Source: Cytophagales bacterium (GTDB lineage Bacteria > Bacteroidota > Bacteroidia > Cytophagales > Cyclobacteriaceae). From it: DNA of 56,544 nt. The notes under the pieces were generated by a model. That model searched no databases and had not been told where the DNA came from. It saw only the letters and a program-made list of their open reading frames with translations. A program made the position numbers and the translations under genes. Below, piece after piece: positions 42,767-51,798 of the stretch; the first letter of the stretch is position 1, and the number at the start of each line of letters is the position of its first letter. The stretch is from the NCBI GenBank assembly GCA_027317105.1, contig DAHVFH010000136.1, positions 1-56,544 on the forward strand. Direction: 5' to 3'.

Positions 42767-43449
42767 GTTCGCTGTTCAATTCGCTTCTCATAATTGCTTC
42801 CCTGAAAAATTCGATGCACAAAAATTCCAGGAGTATGAATTTCATTTGGATCGAGTTGGCCAATAGGCACAAGCTCTTCTACTTCCGCTATGGTAATTGT
42901 TCCTGCAGTGGCCATCACGGGATTGAAATTTCTTGCGGTGCCTTTAAAAATTAAATTACCTGAAGTGTCGCCTTTCCAAGCTTTCACAATGGCAAAATCG
43001 GCCCGTAGCCAGCTTTCCATCAAGTAGGTCTTCCCTTCAAATTCACGAGTTTCTTTTCCTTCGGCCACTTCCGTGCCTACACCCGCGGGTGTAAAGAAGG
43101 CCGGAATTCCTGCGCCACCAGCACGGACACGTTCCGCTAACGTTCCTTGCGGGAGTAGTTCCACTTCGAGTTCTCCTTCTAACAGTTGCCTTTCGAATTC
43201 TGCGTTCTCGCCTACATAGGAAGAGATCATTTTTTTTACCTGACGTGTCTTTAACAATAATCCAATCCCGAAGTCGTCCACTCCAGCATTGTTGGATATA
43301 CACGTCAATCCTTTAACCCCCTTCTTCAACAGTGCGGCAATAGTGTTTTCGGGGATTCCACACAAACCAAATCCACCAAGCATTAGCGTTGCATTGTCAG
43401 GGATATCCCGAACGGCATCATCGGCATTCTTTACTCTTTTATCAATCAT
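42754..43449 (-). CDS. scoA: 3-oxoacid CoA-transferase subunit A
   Basis: A 231-residue subunit. MLGGFGLCGIPENTIAALLK and CISNNAGVDDFGIGLLLKT near the N-terminus, GAGIPAFFTPAGVGTEVAEG and NFNPVMATAGTITIAEVEEL are family signatures. It pairs with ScoB. Its start overlaps the ribF stop by ATGA. The last residues (VSS) and stop are encoded within the heptamer element. Confidence 0.92.
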   Translation of the reverse strand: MIDKRVKNADDAVRDIPDNATLMLGGFGLCGIPENTIAALLKKGVKGLTCISNNAGVDDFGIGLLLKTRQVKKMISSYVGENAEFERQLLEGELEVELLPQGTLAERVRAGGAGIPAFFTPAGVGTEVAEGKETREFEGKTYLMESWLRADFAIVKAWKGDTSGNLIFKGTARNFNPVMATAGTITIAEVEELVPIGQLDPNEIHTPGIFVHRIFQGSNYEKRIEQRTVSS

Positions 43450-44393
43450 AGCTTTGTAAAGTTAAATCTTTCTAGTGTTTTAAGGGTTTCCTGCTTATCA
43501 AGATGCAATTGCACTTTAAGGGCTTCTAAGTCATTAAATTTCTTGTCGCCACGAAGTAAATCATGAAAAAAAAGTGTCAAAGATTCCCCATAAATATCTT
43601 TTTCAAAATCGAACAGGTTGACCTCAATTACGTGCTTGGTTCCATTTACGGTAGGCCTTGATCCGATATAGAGCATGCCTTTTAGCAACTGGTTTTCGTA
43701 GAGGACGGTCACTGCGTAAATACCATCTGCCGGAATTTTTTTGTACCTCGAATCCAGCTCAATGTTTGCTGTTGGAAACCCCAATACCCTGCCTAGCTTA
43801 TCACCTTTCACTACTTGACCGGTTAGTGAATAAGGCCGGCCTAACAAGTGCGTGGCCGTAGTTAAATCGCCAATATCAAGTGCTTGCCTTATTTTCGATG
43901 AACTAACCCCAATATGATCTACATCCTGTCTAGAAATCTCTTCTACCTCAAAGCCGTAATTAGGTGCATTCAATTTTAATTGATCAAAGCTTCCTTCGCG
44001 GTTGTGCCCAAATCGATGGTCGTAACCGATCGCTAATTTTTTTGTACCGATTGTTGTGACGAGTATTTTTTGAATAAAATCGATCGAACTAAGCAATGAA
44101 AATTCTCTTGTAAATGGGATTCTTAATAGGTGTTGAATTCCTTCGGCCTTAAGTAAAGCGGCCTTTTCTTCAAACGTGTTTAATAATTTTAACGAATTAT
44201 TTTCCGGATGCAAAACCATTTGAGGATGTGGCCAGAAAGTGATTACCACCGTTTCTCCATTGTGTTTCGCTGAAATTTCTTTCAATCGATGCAGTACTTT
44301 TTGGTGCCCCACGTGCACCCCATCAAAAGTGCCACTGGTCACGACAGCATTTGGTAAACGGTTAAAGTCTTCGAGGGTGTGATAGATTTTCAT
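43446..44393 (-). CDS. ribF: Bifunctional riboflavin kinase / FAD synthetase
   Basis: A 315-residue enzyme that makes FMN and then FAD. The N-terminal nucleotidylyltransferase domain has VTSGTFDGVHVGHQKVLHRL, FWPHPQMVL and IGYDHRFGHNREG; SSSKIRQALDIGD closes it. The C-terminal kinase domain has GRVLGFPTANIELD and DGIYAVTVLYEN. It starts the unit ribF-scoA-scoB. Confidence 0.95.
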   Translation of the reverse strand: MKIYHTLEDFNRLPNAVVTSGTFDGVHVGHQKVLHRLKEISAKHNGETVVITFWPHPQMVLHPENNSLKLLNTFEEKAALLKAEGIQHLLRIPFTREFSLLSSIDFIQKILVTTIGTKKLAIGYDHRFGHNREGSFDQLKLNAPNYGFEVEEISRQDVDHIGVSSSKIRQALDIGDLTTATHLLGRPYSLTGQVVKGDKLGRVLGFPTANIELDSRYKKIPADGIYAVTVLYENQLLKGMLYIGSRPTVNGTKHVIEVNLFDFEKDIYGESLTLFFHDLLRGDKKFNDLEALKVQLHLDKQETLKTLERFNFTKL

Positions 44394-44403
44394 TCAAGGA
44401 AAT

Positions 44404-44757
44404 TTAATCCCAAAGCGTAGTTACCGGATCCTTGCGGAAAGGGTTGTCTTTGGTGATAATGGGTAGGTCATTTGATTGTGCCTTTGCAATAAGGATACGA
44501 TCAAATGGGTCTCGATGATAAAAGGGCAATTGAGATAAAAGAAGAATTTCGTCAGGAAGAATGGGCTTAATTTCTATTGCAGAAGAATTAACTTTCTCAA
44601 ATAAATTTTCTAAGCCAATTTCAATTTCCCATAGTGAAGCAATACTTACTAATGACTGGTTGGCACCGTCTTTGATTTGAGATTTTATATATTTTGGAAG
44701 GCGATTGTAGTTAGTCAAGAACCAAATCAAACTATGAGTATCCAGAAGGAATCTCAT
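44404..44757 (-). CDS. PIN-domain ribonuclease, VapC-type toxin
   Basis: A 117-residue PIN protein. Acidic residues for metal binding are in LLDTHSLIWF, SLWEIEIGLE and YHRDPFDRILIAKAQ plus ITKDNPF, the usual order. Family members cut tRNA or other RNA when freed from their antitoxin. Its start overlaps the antitoxin by ATGA. The pair interrupts the ribF/truB neighbourhood, which suggests acquisition. Confidence 0.88.
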   Translation of the reverse strand: MRFLLDTHSLIWFLTNYNRLPKYIKSQIKDGANQSLVSIASLWEIEIGLENLFEKVNSSAIEIKPILPDEILLLSQLPFYHRDPFDRILIAKAQSNDLPIITKDNPFRKDPVTTLWD

Positions 44758-44966
44758 TCCATATATTCTTTAAAGTCTTCTAACGGCTCGTCAAAATCAT
44801 CTGACATCTTAATTTTGCCTTCGAAGATGCCGCAAAGGTCCTCCATGCCTACCTTCTTCTTTTTTTCTTGGAACAAAAGTTTTTGGAGGTGGTCTTCCAT
44901 TTCTTTTTTTAACCGATCAGGTAAAGATTCAATCTGTCGTGCAAGATCAATACTACTCATACCCAA
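44754..44966 (-). CDS. VapB-like antitoxin (DUF2281 type)
   Basis: A 70-residue acidic protein. SSIDLARQIESLPDRLKKEM is followed by LQKLLFQEKKK and an acidic tail ending FKEYME, the usual plan of DUF2281 antitoxins beside PIN toxins. It lies 6 bases after the truB stop, so it can be read from the truB transcript. Confidence 0.75.
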   Translation of the reverse strand: MGMSSIDLARQIESLPDRLKKEMEDHLQKLLFQEKKKKVGMEDLCGIFEGKIKMSDDFDEPLEDFKEYME

Positions 44967-44972
44967 AGATAA

Positions 44973-45626
44973 TTACAATTGTGGGATTTCTTCCAATGAG
45001 GATGCGTCTTCTAACTTAAATCCCCCAATACGCGTGCGACAAAGTTCGGCAAGATAGGCCACCGTGCCAAGGGCTTCGCCAAAATCGCGCGCAAGGCTTC
45101 TGATATAAGTTCCCTTCGAACAGACTACTCTGAAACCGACCACAGGCAGATCGAAGCTAGTAATTTCAAAATCGGCAATGACAACTTCTCTTGATTTTAA
45201 TTCAGGGTTCTTTCCATTTCTAGCCAATTCGTAGGCGCGCTGTCCATTGATTCGAATAGCCGAATGGATAGGAGGGATTTGTTGGATTGTTCCAATAAAT
45301 TTTTTTGTGGCCGCCCTGATCATTTCCGGGTTGAGGTAAGAAATATCAACGGGCTTGCTAACTTCAGTCTCCAGATCAAAAGAGGGGGTAGTCTGGCCGA
45401 GCACAAATTTCCCGGTATACTCTTTTTCTTGGGCTTGAAATTCATCAATGCGTTTGGTCATTTTACCAGTGCAGATAATCAGCAAACCGGTGGCGAGCGG
45501 ATCCAACGTTCCTGCGTGTCCTATTTTTTTAATCTTAAGCTTGTAACGCAGCTTGTTAACCACATCAAACGAAGTCCAACGAAGCGGCTTGTTAATCAGC
45601 AGCACTTTGTCGGCACCTGCTTCCAT
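44973..45626 (-). CDS. truB: tRNA pseudouridine(55) synthase
   Basis: A 217-residue enzyme. KPLRWTSFDVVNKLR, then KIGHAGTLDPLATGLLIICT with the catalytic aspartate, IPPIHSAIRINGQRAYELAR and CSKGTYIRSLARDFG are all family motifs. It converts U55 in the T-loop of tRNAs. It directly follows uppP (stop and start adjoin). Confidence 0.95.
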   Translation of the reverse strand: MEAGADKVLLINKPLRWTSFDVVNKLRYKLKIKKIGHAGTLDPLATGLLIICTGKMTKRIDEFQAQEKEYTGKFVLGQTTPSFDLETEVSKPVDISYLNPEMIRAATKKFIGTIQQIPPIHSAIRINGQRAYELARNGKNPELKSREVVIADFEITSFDLPVVGFRVVCSKGTYIRSLARDFGEALGTVAYLAELCRTRIGGFKLEDASSLEEIPQL

Positions 45627-46418
45627 TTAAAATAGGGTAAGACTTTTTCCGGAATAGAGTAAGAAAAGAATGATCAATCCAAGCGCAATACGATAGTAGC
45701 CAAACTCTTTAAAGCCTCGTTTCGAAACGAGATAGATCAATGATTTGATTGCCAGAAGGGCCACGCCAAAGGCCACCACATTGCCGATGGCCAATAATAA
45801 AATCTCATGCTCTCCAAAACTGCCACCCGCCATATAATATTTTAAAAGTTTATAGGCTGTAGCCGCAAACATCGTGGGTACTGCGAGAAAAAAGGAAAAT
45901 TCAGCGGCTGTCTTTTTAGTCAGTTTTTGAGTTAGCCCTCCAATGATAGTGGCTGCCGAACGCGAAACGCCTGGCACCATAGCAAGGCATTGAAAAAAAC
46001 CAATTTTTAGTGCGGACGTGTTGGAAGGCTCCTGTGGATATTCCTTATCCTCTTTAAATAGTTTGTCAATAAAAAGAAAAACGATTCCCCCAAGGATAAG
46101 CATTATCGCAACGACCAGAACACTTTCTAATAGTTGATCAATAAAATCGTTTAGCAGGAAACCAATTACTGCTGCCGGAAGAAAGGCAATAAAGAGTTTT
46201 ACGTAAAAATCGATGGTTTGAAAAAATCGTTTCCAATAAAGGAGGACAACCGAGGCAATTGCACCTAATTGAATGGCCACGGTATAAGTTTTCACAAAAG
46301 GATCGGAGGCGATGCCGAGCCAGGAAGACACAATGATCATGTGTCCGGTAGAAGATACAGGCAGGAATTCGGTGACTCCCTCCACCACAGCCAATGCGAT
46401 GGCCTCAAAGACTGTCAT
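45627..46418 (-). CDS. uppP: Undecaprenyl-diphosphate phosphatase
   Basis: A 263-residue membrane enzyme of the BacA/UppP type. ALAVVEGVTEFLPVSSTGHM holds the first active-site block, VPGVSRSAATIIGG the second. It recycles the undecaprenyl carrier for peptidoglycan and O-antigen synthesis and can give bacitracin resistance. It shares one base with the DUF3098 gene before it and adjoins truB. Confidence 0.95.
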   Translation of the reverse strand: MTVFEAIALAVVEGVTEFLPVSSTGHMIIVSSWLGIASDPFVKTYTVAIQLGAIASVVLLYWKRFFQTIDFYVKLFIAFLPAAVIGFLLNDFIDQLLESVLVVAIMLILGGIVFLFIDKLFKEDKEYPQEPSNTSALKIGFFQCLAMVPGVSRSAATIIGGLTQKLTKKTAAEFSFFLAVPTMFAATAYKLLKYYMAGGSFGEHEILLLAIGNVVAFGVALLAIKSLIYLVSKRGFKEFGYYRIALGLIILFLLYSGKSLTLF

Positions 46419-46627
46419 TATTTATTTTCCTTTTCAGGTGTATGTAGAATAGCAAAGATCCCAATAACGAAACCGATCAGCACGATGATTGGGCCAAGGG
46501 TAAGCCCAATAAAACCAAACCCATGTGGGTTTTTGTCCATGGTCATAATTGTGAAGCCAATGATAAGAGTAACTACGCCCGAGATCATCCACTGATAATT
46601 CTTTTTTCCAAAGGGAAGTTTGTTCAT
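46418..46627 (-). CDS. DUF3098-family small membrane protein
   Basis: A 69-residue protein with two membrane segments and PFGKKNYQWMISGVVTLIIG at the N-terminus, the family pattern of DUF3098, found in Bacteroidota between ftsX and uppP. Function unknown; the constant neighbourhood suggests an envelope or division role. Confidence 0.8.
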   Translation of the reverse strand: MNKLPFGKKNYQWMISGVVTLIIGFTIMTMDKNPHGFGFIGLTLGPIIVLIGFVIGIFAILHTPEKENK

Positions 46628-46632
46628 AATGA

Positions 46633-47529
46633 TTAGTAAAGTTCGTCCAAAGATAGTTTTAAATATTTGTTCACCGCACGATAGGAACTAACCAACGCCA
46701 CGATGACGCCAAGTAAAAGCAGCGACCCCATCAAAATCAGAAGCCTGTCGTTGTTTTGGATCAACTTCAGGTCATCAATTTTTTTGGTGGCCAAAGAAAT
46801 TAGTCCCACCAATAGGGCAGAGGCAAGTAGGCCTGCGAGAAATCCATGCCAGGAGGCACGAATTAAAAAAGGACCTTGTATAAACCAGCGTTTAGCGCCA
46901 ACCAATTGCATGCTTCGAATAAGAAAACGTTGAGAAAAAAGCGCCAGTCTCAAGGTGTTATTAATCAAGAGTACAACGATTAAAAGCAAAACAGCTACCA
47001 ATCCCATTATGACCAGACCGATTTCGGTGATGTTGCGGTTGATGGATTCGATTACATTTTCTTTATAATCCACTTGGAAAACTCCCTGTATTTTCTCCAA
47101 TTCGGTTTTAATTCTTGCCAGACTTTGTTTGCTTTGATACCCTTCATTAATTTTTACCAGATAAGAATCGTGCAGCGGATTTTCCCCTAAAAACTTAATG
47201 AAGTTCTCGCCCGTCTCTTTAATAAACTGTTTTGCTGCATCTTCTTTCGAAATAAATTGAAATGAAGTTGTTGTATTTTTAGAAATAAAATATTGGGCGG
47301 AAATTTTTTTTTCAACGGCTTGTCGTTCCTTTTCTGTGATGTGACTATTTAAATAAACCTGGAGCTTTATGTTCTCCTTAATGACCTTTTCCAATTCTTT
47401 TGAGTAGATGACGAGTGTACCAAAAACGCCTATTGCAAAAAGCGCTAACGTGATGCTGGCTACTACGCTTAGGTAAGGATAGCTCCCTAGTTTTTTCTTT
47501 CGTTTATTGAATTTCGCCTCGCCACTCAT
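46633..47529 (-). CDS. ftsX: Cell division protein FtsX
   Basis: A 298-residue membrane protein: short basic N-terminus, one segment (SVVASITLALFAIGVFGTLV), a periplasmic domain of about 120 residues, then three segments with the FtsX permease signature (AVLLLIVVLLINNTLRLALF, RSMQLVGAKRWFIQGPFL). With FtsE it activates peptidoglycan hydrolases at the septum. FtsE is not in the window. Confidence 0.92.
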   Translation of the reverse strand: MSGEAKFNKRKKKLGSYPYLSVVASITLALFAIGVFGTLVIYSKELEKVIKENIKLQVYLNSHITEKERQAVEKKISAQYFISKNTTTSFQFISKEDAAKQFIKETGENFIKFLGENPLHDSYLVKINEGYQSKQSLARIKTELEKIQGVFQVDYKENVIESINRNITEIGLVIMGLVAVLLLIVVLLINNTLRLALFSQRFLIRSMQLVGAKRWFIQGPFLIRASWHGFLAGLLASALLVGLISLATKKIDDLKLIQNNDRLLILMGSLLLLGVIVALVSSYRAVNKYLKLSLDELY

Positions 47530-47553
47530 GGGCGCAAAGATAGTGGAATGAAG

Positions 47554-47601
47554 TTAAAAAGATAAACCCTTCCAAAGGGGAGGAAAAGGGGAGGGTTTAT
47601 C
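47554..47601 (-). terminator. Intrinsic terminator behind the sigma/anti-sigma-like unit
   Basis: A 13-bp stem (47561-47573 with 47589-47601, one G-U) and, on the minus strand, a following run of five T. It lies just after the stop of the membrane protein and separates the unit from ftsX. Confidence 0.8.
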
Positions 47602-47614
47602 TCGATCGGCTTTG

Positions 47615-48445
47615 TTACCTCGATCGGTATTCGTTAAGTTTTTTGATCAATTGGGGATCGCTAATAACAATTAAAGGAAGGATGGTGGACTGTTTGTCTT
47701 TCAAAGAATAATAGTTCCCGCCAAAAAATAAGAAGACCGCATGTGAATCGCCATGAACTTCTAAAATTTCATACAGGTCTTTATCAAAATTTCCATAAAG
47801 AATAAGTTTCCCCTCCTTAAATTGATAATGGAAAGGATATTTGGAATTCGAACTGTTTGTTTCTACAGCAATGTGAGAGGCCTCAACATGCGCCCTGGCA
47901 TTATCGCTATGGCTTTTTGCTTTTACATCCGAATTGTTGATCTCTTCAGTGGGATCAATGACCTCGATCTTAGGTTGCACGGCTCGGGATTTTGGAATGC
48001 TTACCTCTTTTTTAGCCTTAGATTCTATTGGCGTTAAGGTTATTTTATTTTCTTTTGGAGCGATGATCGCCTTACCCAGGTTAAGGGAGGGGTCCTCTTT
48101 TTTGCTCTTCGCTTTTGGGATTTCCAATTTTTCATTTGGAGGCAATGTTGTTTCCCAAGGTTTGAAATACAATAACGAGGCCGTAATCGTCCCCACGGCT
48201 ATAATTCCGGTAATGATTTTCCCTGTCGCTAAACCCAACTGAACGGCCCCGCCAACAGGAACCTGATTAAGCATCGCTTTGATTTCTGAAATTCTAGCTT
48301 TTTTAATTCCTTCAACGATTTGTTTTTGGAAAGCAACATCATTTTGCAATACAGGGTCAGAAAGCAGTTGTTGCTCAAATTCCTGCTTTTCAAGGTCATT
48401 TAGATGGCCTCCGATAAACTTATCTATCAACTCAAAATTTTCCAT
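47615..48445 (-). CDS. Single-span membrane protein, likely anti-sigma-factor-like
   Basis: A 276-residue protein. The cytoplasmic N-terminus (IDKFIGGHLNDLEKQEFEQQ) has the short helical pattern seen in Bacteroidota sigma-binding proteins; a segment near residues 75-92 (IITGIIAVGTITASLLYF) spans the membrane; a long polar region full of K, E, P and S leads to a compact C-terminal domain. It begins 3 bases after the ECF sigma gene, which is the usual place for an anti-sigma factor, but it lacks the classic zinc-binding HxxxCxxC motif, so the role is inference. Confidence 0.6.
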   Translation of the reverse strand: MENFELIDKFIGGHLNDLEKQEFEQQLLSDPVLQNDVAFQKQIVEGIKKARISEIKAMLNQVPVGGAVQLGLATGKIITGIIAVGTITASLLYFKPWETTLPPNEKLEIPKAKSKKEDPSLNLGKAIIAPKENKITLTPIESKAKKEVSIPKSRAVQPKIEVIDPTEEINNSDVKAKSHSDNARAHVEASHIAVETNSSNSKYPFHYQFKEGKLILYGNFDKDLYEILEVHGDSHAVFLFFGGNYYSLKDKQSTILPLIVISDPQLIKKLNEYRSR

Positions 48446-48448
48446 TTC

Positions 48449-49021
48449 CTAATCTAAAAAGTCTTGCTCTGAATATTGACCCTTCACCAATTCGTCTAAT
48501 TTCTGTTTACACTTGTATTTTTTTGTCTTTGCGGTATCGGTGTTCGCAAATCCTAGCTTGTCTGCGATCTCCTGCATCGACATTTCATCAAAATAGTAAT
48601 ACATCAGTACTCTCCGGCATGTTTCGTCCAGCTGGTTCATGCATTGGGCGATTATTTTTTCGCGCTCTGGTTTGTCCATGTCGATCGACTCAGACGAGTC
48701 TTTCTCTTCATTGGATAGCCGTTTTTTCCGATCTAGCTCCTTTCTCCATAGGTTTTGGCAGATACTATATATGTAGGTGCTCATTTTTGATGTAAGCACC
48801 AAGTTTCCCGACCGCGCCTTCTGCCAGAAAACAACCAGGGCATCCTGATAAACATCCCGAGCCTCATCTTCACTTCCACTATTGGTGATCACCAATTTGG
48901 TCATCATCCTATAGTACTTTTTATAGACGGCTTCTAGCGCTTTCTCATCTCCTTTTTGAATGCGATCGAAAATCTCTTCCTCATCCCATTGCGAACCGAT
49001 TTTAAATACTCGAAGTGCCAC
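48449..49021 (-). CDS. ECF-type RNA polymerase sigma factor
   Basis: A 190-residue sigma-70-family protein. Region 2 contains DEARDVYQDALVVFWQKARS and MSTYIYSICQNLWRKELDRK; region 4 has LDETCRRVLMYYYFDEMSMQ, then EIADKLGFANTDTAKTKKYK, the helix-turn-helix that reads the -35 region. It presumably is held by the membrane protein encoded next. Target genes cannot be identified. Confidence 0.9.
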   Translation of the reverse strand: MALRVFKIGSQWDEEEIFDRIQKGDEKALEAVYKKYYRMMTKLVITNSGSEDEARDVYQDALVVFWQKARSGNLVLTSKMSTYIYSICQNLWRKELDRKKRLSNEEKDSSESIDMDKPEREKIIAQCMNQLDETCRRVLMYYYFDEMSMQEIADKLGFANTDTAKTKKYKCKQKLDELVKGQYSEQDFLD

Positions 49022-49087
49022 GATAAGTAACCTTTAATTTATGATTTGGTTGTTGAGATGTAAGATTAGTAGATAAAATTCACTATT

Positions 49088-49525
49088 CTAAGGACGAACC
49101 AACTCCGGCTGCCATGTCTGGGTACGAAAAAACGGTCCCCAGTAACCCCTGACTCTTAAAACTTTTCCCTCCATCCAGATTTTACAGCGATAAACTTTCC
49201 CATTCTCCGGATCAAGAATGTTGCCATTGGTAAATTCATTTCCTTCCTTAATTAGATCTTTTAGAATCTCCATTCCAATAATTTTCCTACTAAAACGGGG
49301 ATCGTCATCTAAACATTTGTCGCAAACCGGATCGGGGTCTTCGCCTGGCTTGGGGTGCGTCTTTACCACTTTGCCGAAGAACTTTCCTGCTCTTTCAGTG
49401 ATTTCAACAACAGATCGAGGCTGTCCGGAGGTATCATCAATGGTGGTCCACCTTCCCGTGATTTGAGAAAAAGAACTTATGCCAGTAAGGAGAAAAATAG
49501 TTATAATGAGGAATGGATGATTCAT
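49088..49525 (-). CDS. DUF2147-family secreted protein
   Basis: A 145-residue protein with a signal peptide (cleavage after GISSFSQ) and the DUF2147 plan: ITGRWTTIDDTSGQPRSVVE at the mature start, FFGKVVKTHP, a CDKC pair, NGNILDPENGKVYRCKIWME and LRVRGYWGPFFRTQTW. The fold is a small beta-barrel; function is unknown. Confidence 0.87.
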   Translation of the reverse strand: MNHPFLIITIFLLTGISSFSQITGRWTTIDDTSGQPRSVVEITERAGKFFGKVVKTHPKPGEDPDPVCDKCLDDDPRFSRKIIGMEILKDLIKEGNEFTNGNILDPENGKVYRCKIWMEGKVLRVRGYWGPFFRTQTWQPELVRP

Positions 49526-49587
49526 ACGAGAAATAGATTATAGAGTATAAATGATCGCATAATATAGTCATTAAGTAAATATTATTT

Positions 49588-51573
49588 TTAATTGACATAA
49601 TTACCGGGGATATTGATAGTAAATTCAGTGCCATAACCCAATCGCGAAACTACAGAAATGGCTCCATTCATTTTTTGAACGGCCTCTTTTGTGATATAGA
49701 GCCCTAAACCAGAACCAGAGCTTCTCGCGGAAGCACGATAAAACATGTCAAATATTTTACCTTGTGAATGATCAGGAATGCCTTCTCCATTGTCGGATAT
49801 TTTTATAGTTGCACCTAGTGAATCAGACTGTATAAAAATATTAAGGAAAGGATTTGTGCTATTAAGGTTAGCGTATTTTATACTATTCACAATCAAGTTA
49901 TTTATTGCCATATTGATACGAATTTCGCTAGAATAAAATTTGCCATCGTCATTTATTGTAATGATTTTGTTGATTTTTTCAAAACTTTCCATGTACTGAA
50001 GTTGGTCAAGTATTTCTTGGATGATTTTGTTAAAGTCTATTTTAACTATTTCGACTTCAAGGCGAGAATTATAGGAATAATTGACAATATCTTTAATAAA
50101 CTTATCCAGACGTAGCAATGTTCGTTTCTGTTTGTTAAGCAGATCTTCCATCACCGTTAAGCTATTTTCCATGCGCGCCACCTCAATAAGACCAAGTAAT
50201 GAAGCGATGGGAGCTCGTAAATCATGTGAGGCACTATACACGAAACGATCCAGTTCACTATTGACCTTTTTTAGCTCTTCATTCTGATCCTCTAAGGCTT
50301 TTTGAACCGCCTTACGTTCAGTTATATCAGTACCCATTACAATATATTGTATTAAATTACCCAAATCATCTACCACGGGTTGAATTTCTAACGACAAGTA
50401 GAAAGTTCTTCCATCTATTGCCTGGCTAATGAGTTCTATGTTATTAAAACCATGTGTCTTCTGAAACATTTTCAATGAGCCAGGTACAAGTATTTCTAGG
50501 TTCCTTCCGATTGCTCCTTCTTGTGTGTATCCTGTAATTGATGAGAATGCGGGGTTTACCCATTCGATTTCTCCATTTTCCTTAGTTAAGATTACTAAAT
50601 TAGTCGTTCTATTGGCGACCATTGCTAATCGTTTGTTTTCTAATGTCCTTATTTTTTCTATTTCCGTTCTATATTTAAGACTATTACGCATACTTAAAAG
50701 AGCAATGCCCATGACGTCTACTTCACTCAATAATTTGAACTTAACTTCATAATTTCCTTTACCGATCTCATGGGCAAACTCTACCTTTCTGGTTAGATTT
50801 TGAGCCAGGCAATTTATGGCGCAAAGAATTTCACCGATCTCATCTTTTCTATTGTTTTCCTTGATGGGTATTGCTTTACCAATTCCAAGAGTAACAATCA
50901 AATCTTTTATCTCAATAATAGGCTTTACAATTGTTTTTTGAACGTAACGGTGTCCCAATAACCCAATGATGATGATGCATATAAATAGTACAGAAAGCAC
51001 GAGAGAAAGCATGGTATCAGAATTTTCTTTTTCTTCCTGTGCGCGATTAAATTTGATCCTGTAATACTCGAGTATTTTCAGTAAACTTTTATTTATGTTG
51101 TCTGCCAAGGGATCAATTTTAGTAATCAAGATATTTTTTACTTTTTGCTGTCTTTCCTCTCTGCTGTAGGCATTGTTATCAAGGATGGCGACTAATTCAA
51201 TGTCGTATAAGATTACTTGATCAAACTTAACAAAAACCTCTAAAATGGAATGGTTAATGTGAGCAGGCCAGGTAATGTTTTTTTTTGTGCTTTCTTTGAG
51301 TTTGGGGTATTGCTCGTATATGAATTTCAATATCTTCTCATGTCCATCTCTATTGGGTAAGTATATACATTGTGTCGCGATTTTTTGAATCTTTTCATTA
51401 GCTGTCTTGAGTTCGTTCAAATAAAAGTAGAGCGGCAAGTAGGAAGTTTGAATCTTCATATCCAGTTCCCTATTATGTTGGATTGCAAGAATACTGTAGC
51501 CCAAAGATACGAGTGAGATTGCAACAATGACGATGTACCCAAGGTCAATACGTTTCGATAGATTAAAATTCAT
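49588..51573 (-). CDS. Membrane sensor histidine kinase (4-helix sensor, HAMP, PAS, HisKA, HATPase)
   Basis: About 661 residues from the ATG at 51573 (a TTG nine codons upstream would extend it but lacks support). Two membrane segments flank a helical sensing domain of about 155 residues; HAMP follows (VKPIIEIKDLI, NRKDEIGEI), then PAS (ILTKENGEIEWVNPAFSSIT), HisKA with the phospho-accepting histidine near residue 450 (SASHDLRAPIASLLGLIE) and HATPase (N box INNLIVNSIKYAN, G box SDNGEGIP, GSGLGLYITKEA). No response regulator is adjacent. Its sensing domain is clearly related to that of the next gene, so the two may sense the same signal or form mixed dimers (inference). Confidence 0.9.
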   Translation of the reverse strand: MNFNLSKRIDLGYIVIVAISLVSLGYSILAIQHNRELDMKIQTSYLPLYFYLNELKTANEKIQKIATQCIYLPNRDGHEKILKFIYEQYPKLKESTKKNITWPAHINHSILEVFVKFDQVILYDIELVAILDNNAYSREERQQKVKNILITKIDPLADNINKSLLKILEYYRIKFNRAQEEKENSDTMLSLVLSVLFICIIIIGLLGHRYVQKTIVKPIIEIKDLIVTLGIGKAIPIKENNRKDEIGEILCAINCLAQNLTRKVEFAHEIGKGNYEVKFKLLSEVDVMGIALLSMRNSLKYRTEIEKIRTLENKRLAMVANRTTNLVILTKENGEIEWVNPAFSSITGYTQEGAIGRNLEILVPGSLKMFQKTHGFNNIELISQAIDGRTFYLSLEIQPVVDDLGNLIQYIVMGTDITERKAVQKALEDQNEELKKVNSELDRFVYSASHDLRAPIASLLGLIEVARMENSLTVMEDLLNKQKRTLLRLDKFIKDIVNYSYNSRLEVEIVKIDFNKIIQEILDQLQYMESFEKINKIITINDDGKFYSSEIRINMAINNLIVNSIKYANLNSTNPFLNIFIQSDSLGATIKISDNGEGIPDHSQGKIFDMFYRASARSSGSGLGLYITKEAVQKMNGAISVVSRLGYGTEFTINIPGNYVN

Positions 51574-51798
51574 GGAGATAAATGATGAATATTTTGCCAA
51601 ATAAAAGACAGACCTTATTCCAGTGGATGCTAAAAAGATTTAGTGACAAATAGGACGGACCTAACCCCTCAAAATTTCAAATAGCGGTAGCAATTGCGTA
51701 ACTAATCAAATACCTTTGACAGTGGATAATAGAACGTTGTTATCAGGAACCGATATGCGCAGTGTAACTAATCCTATCACAATTAAGCCAATTCTAAA

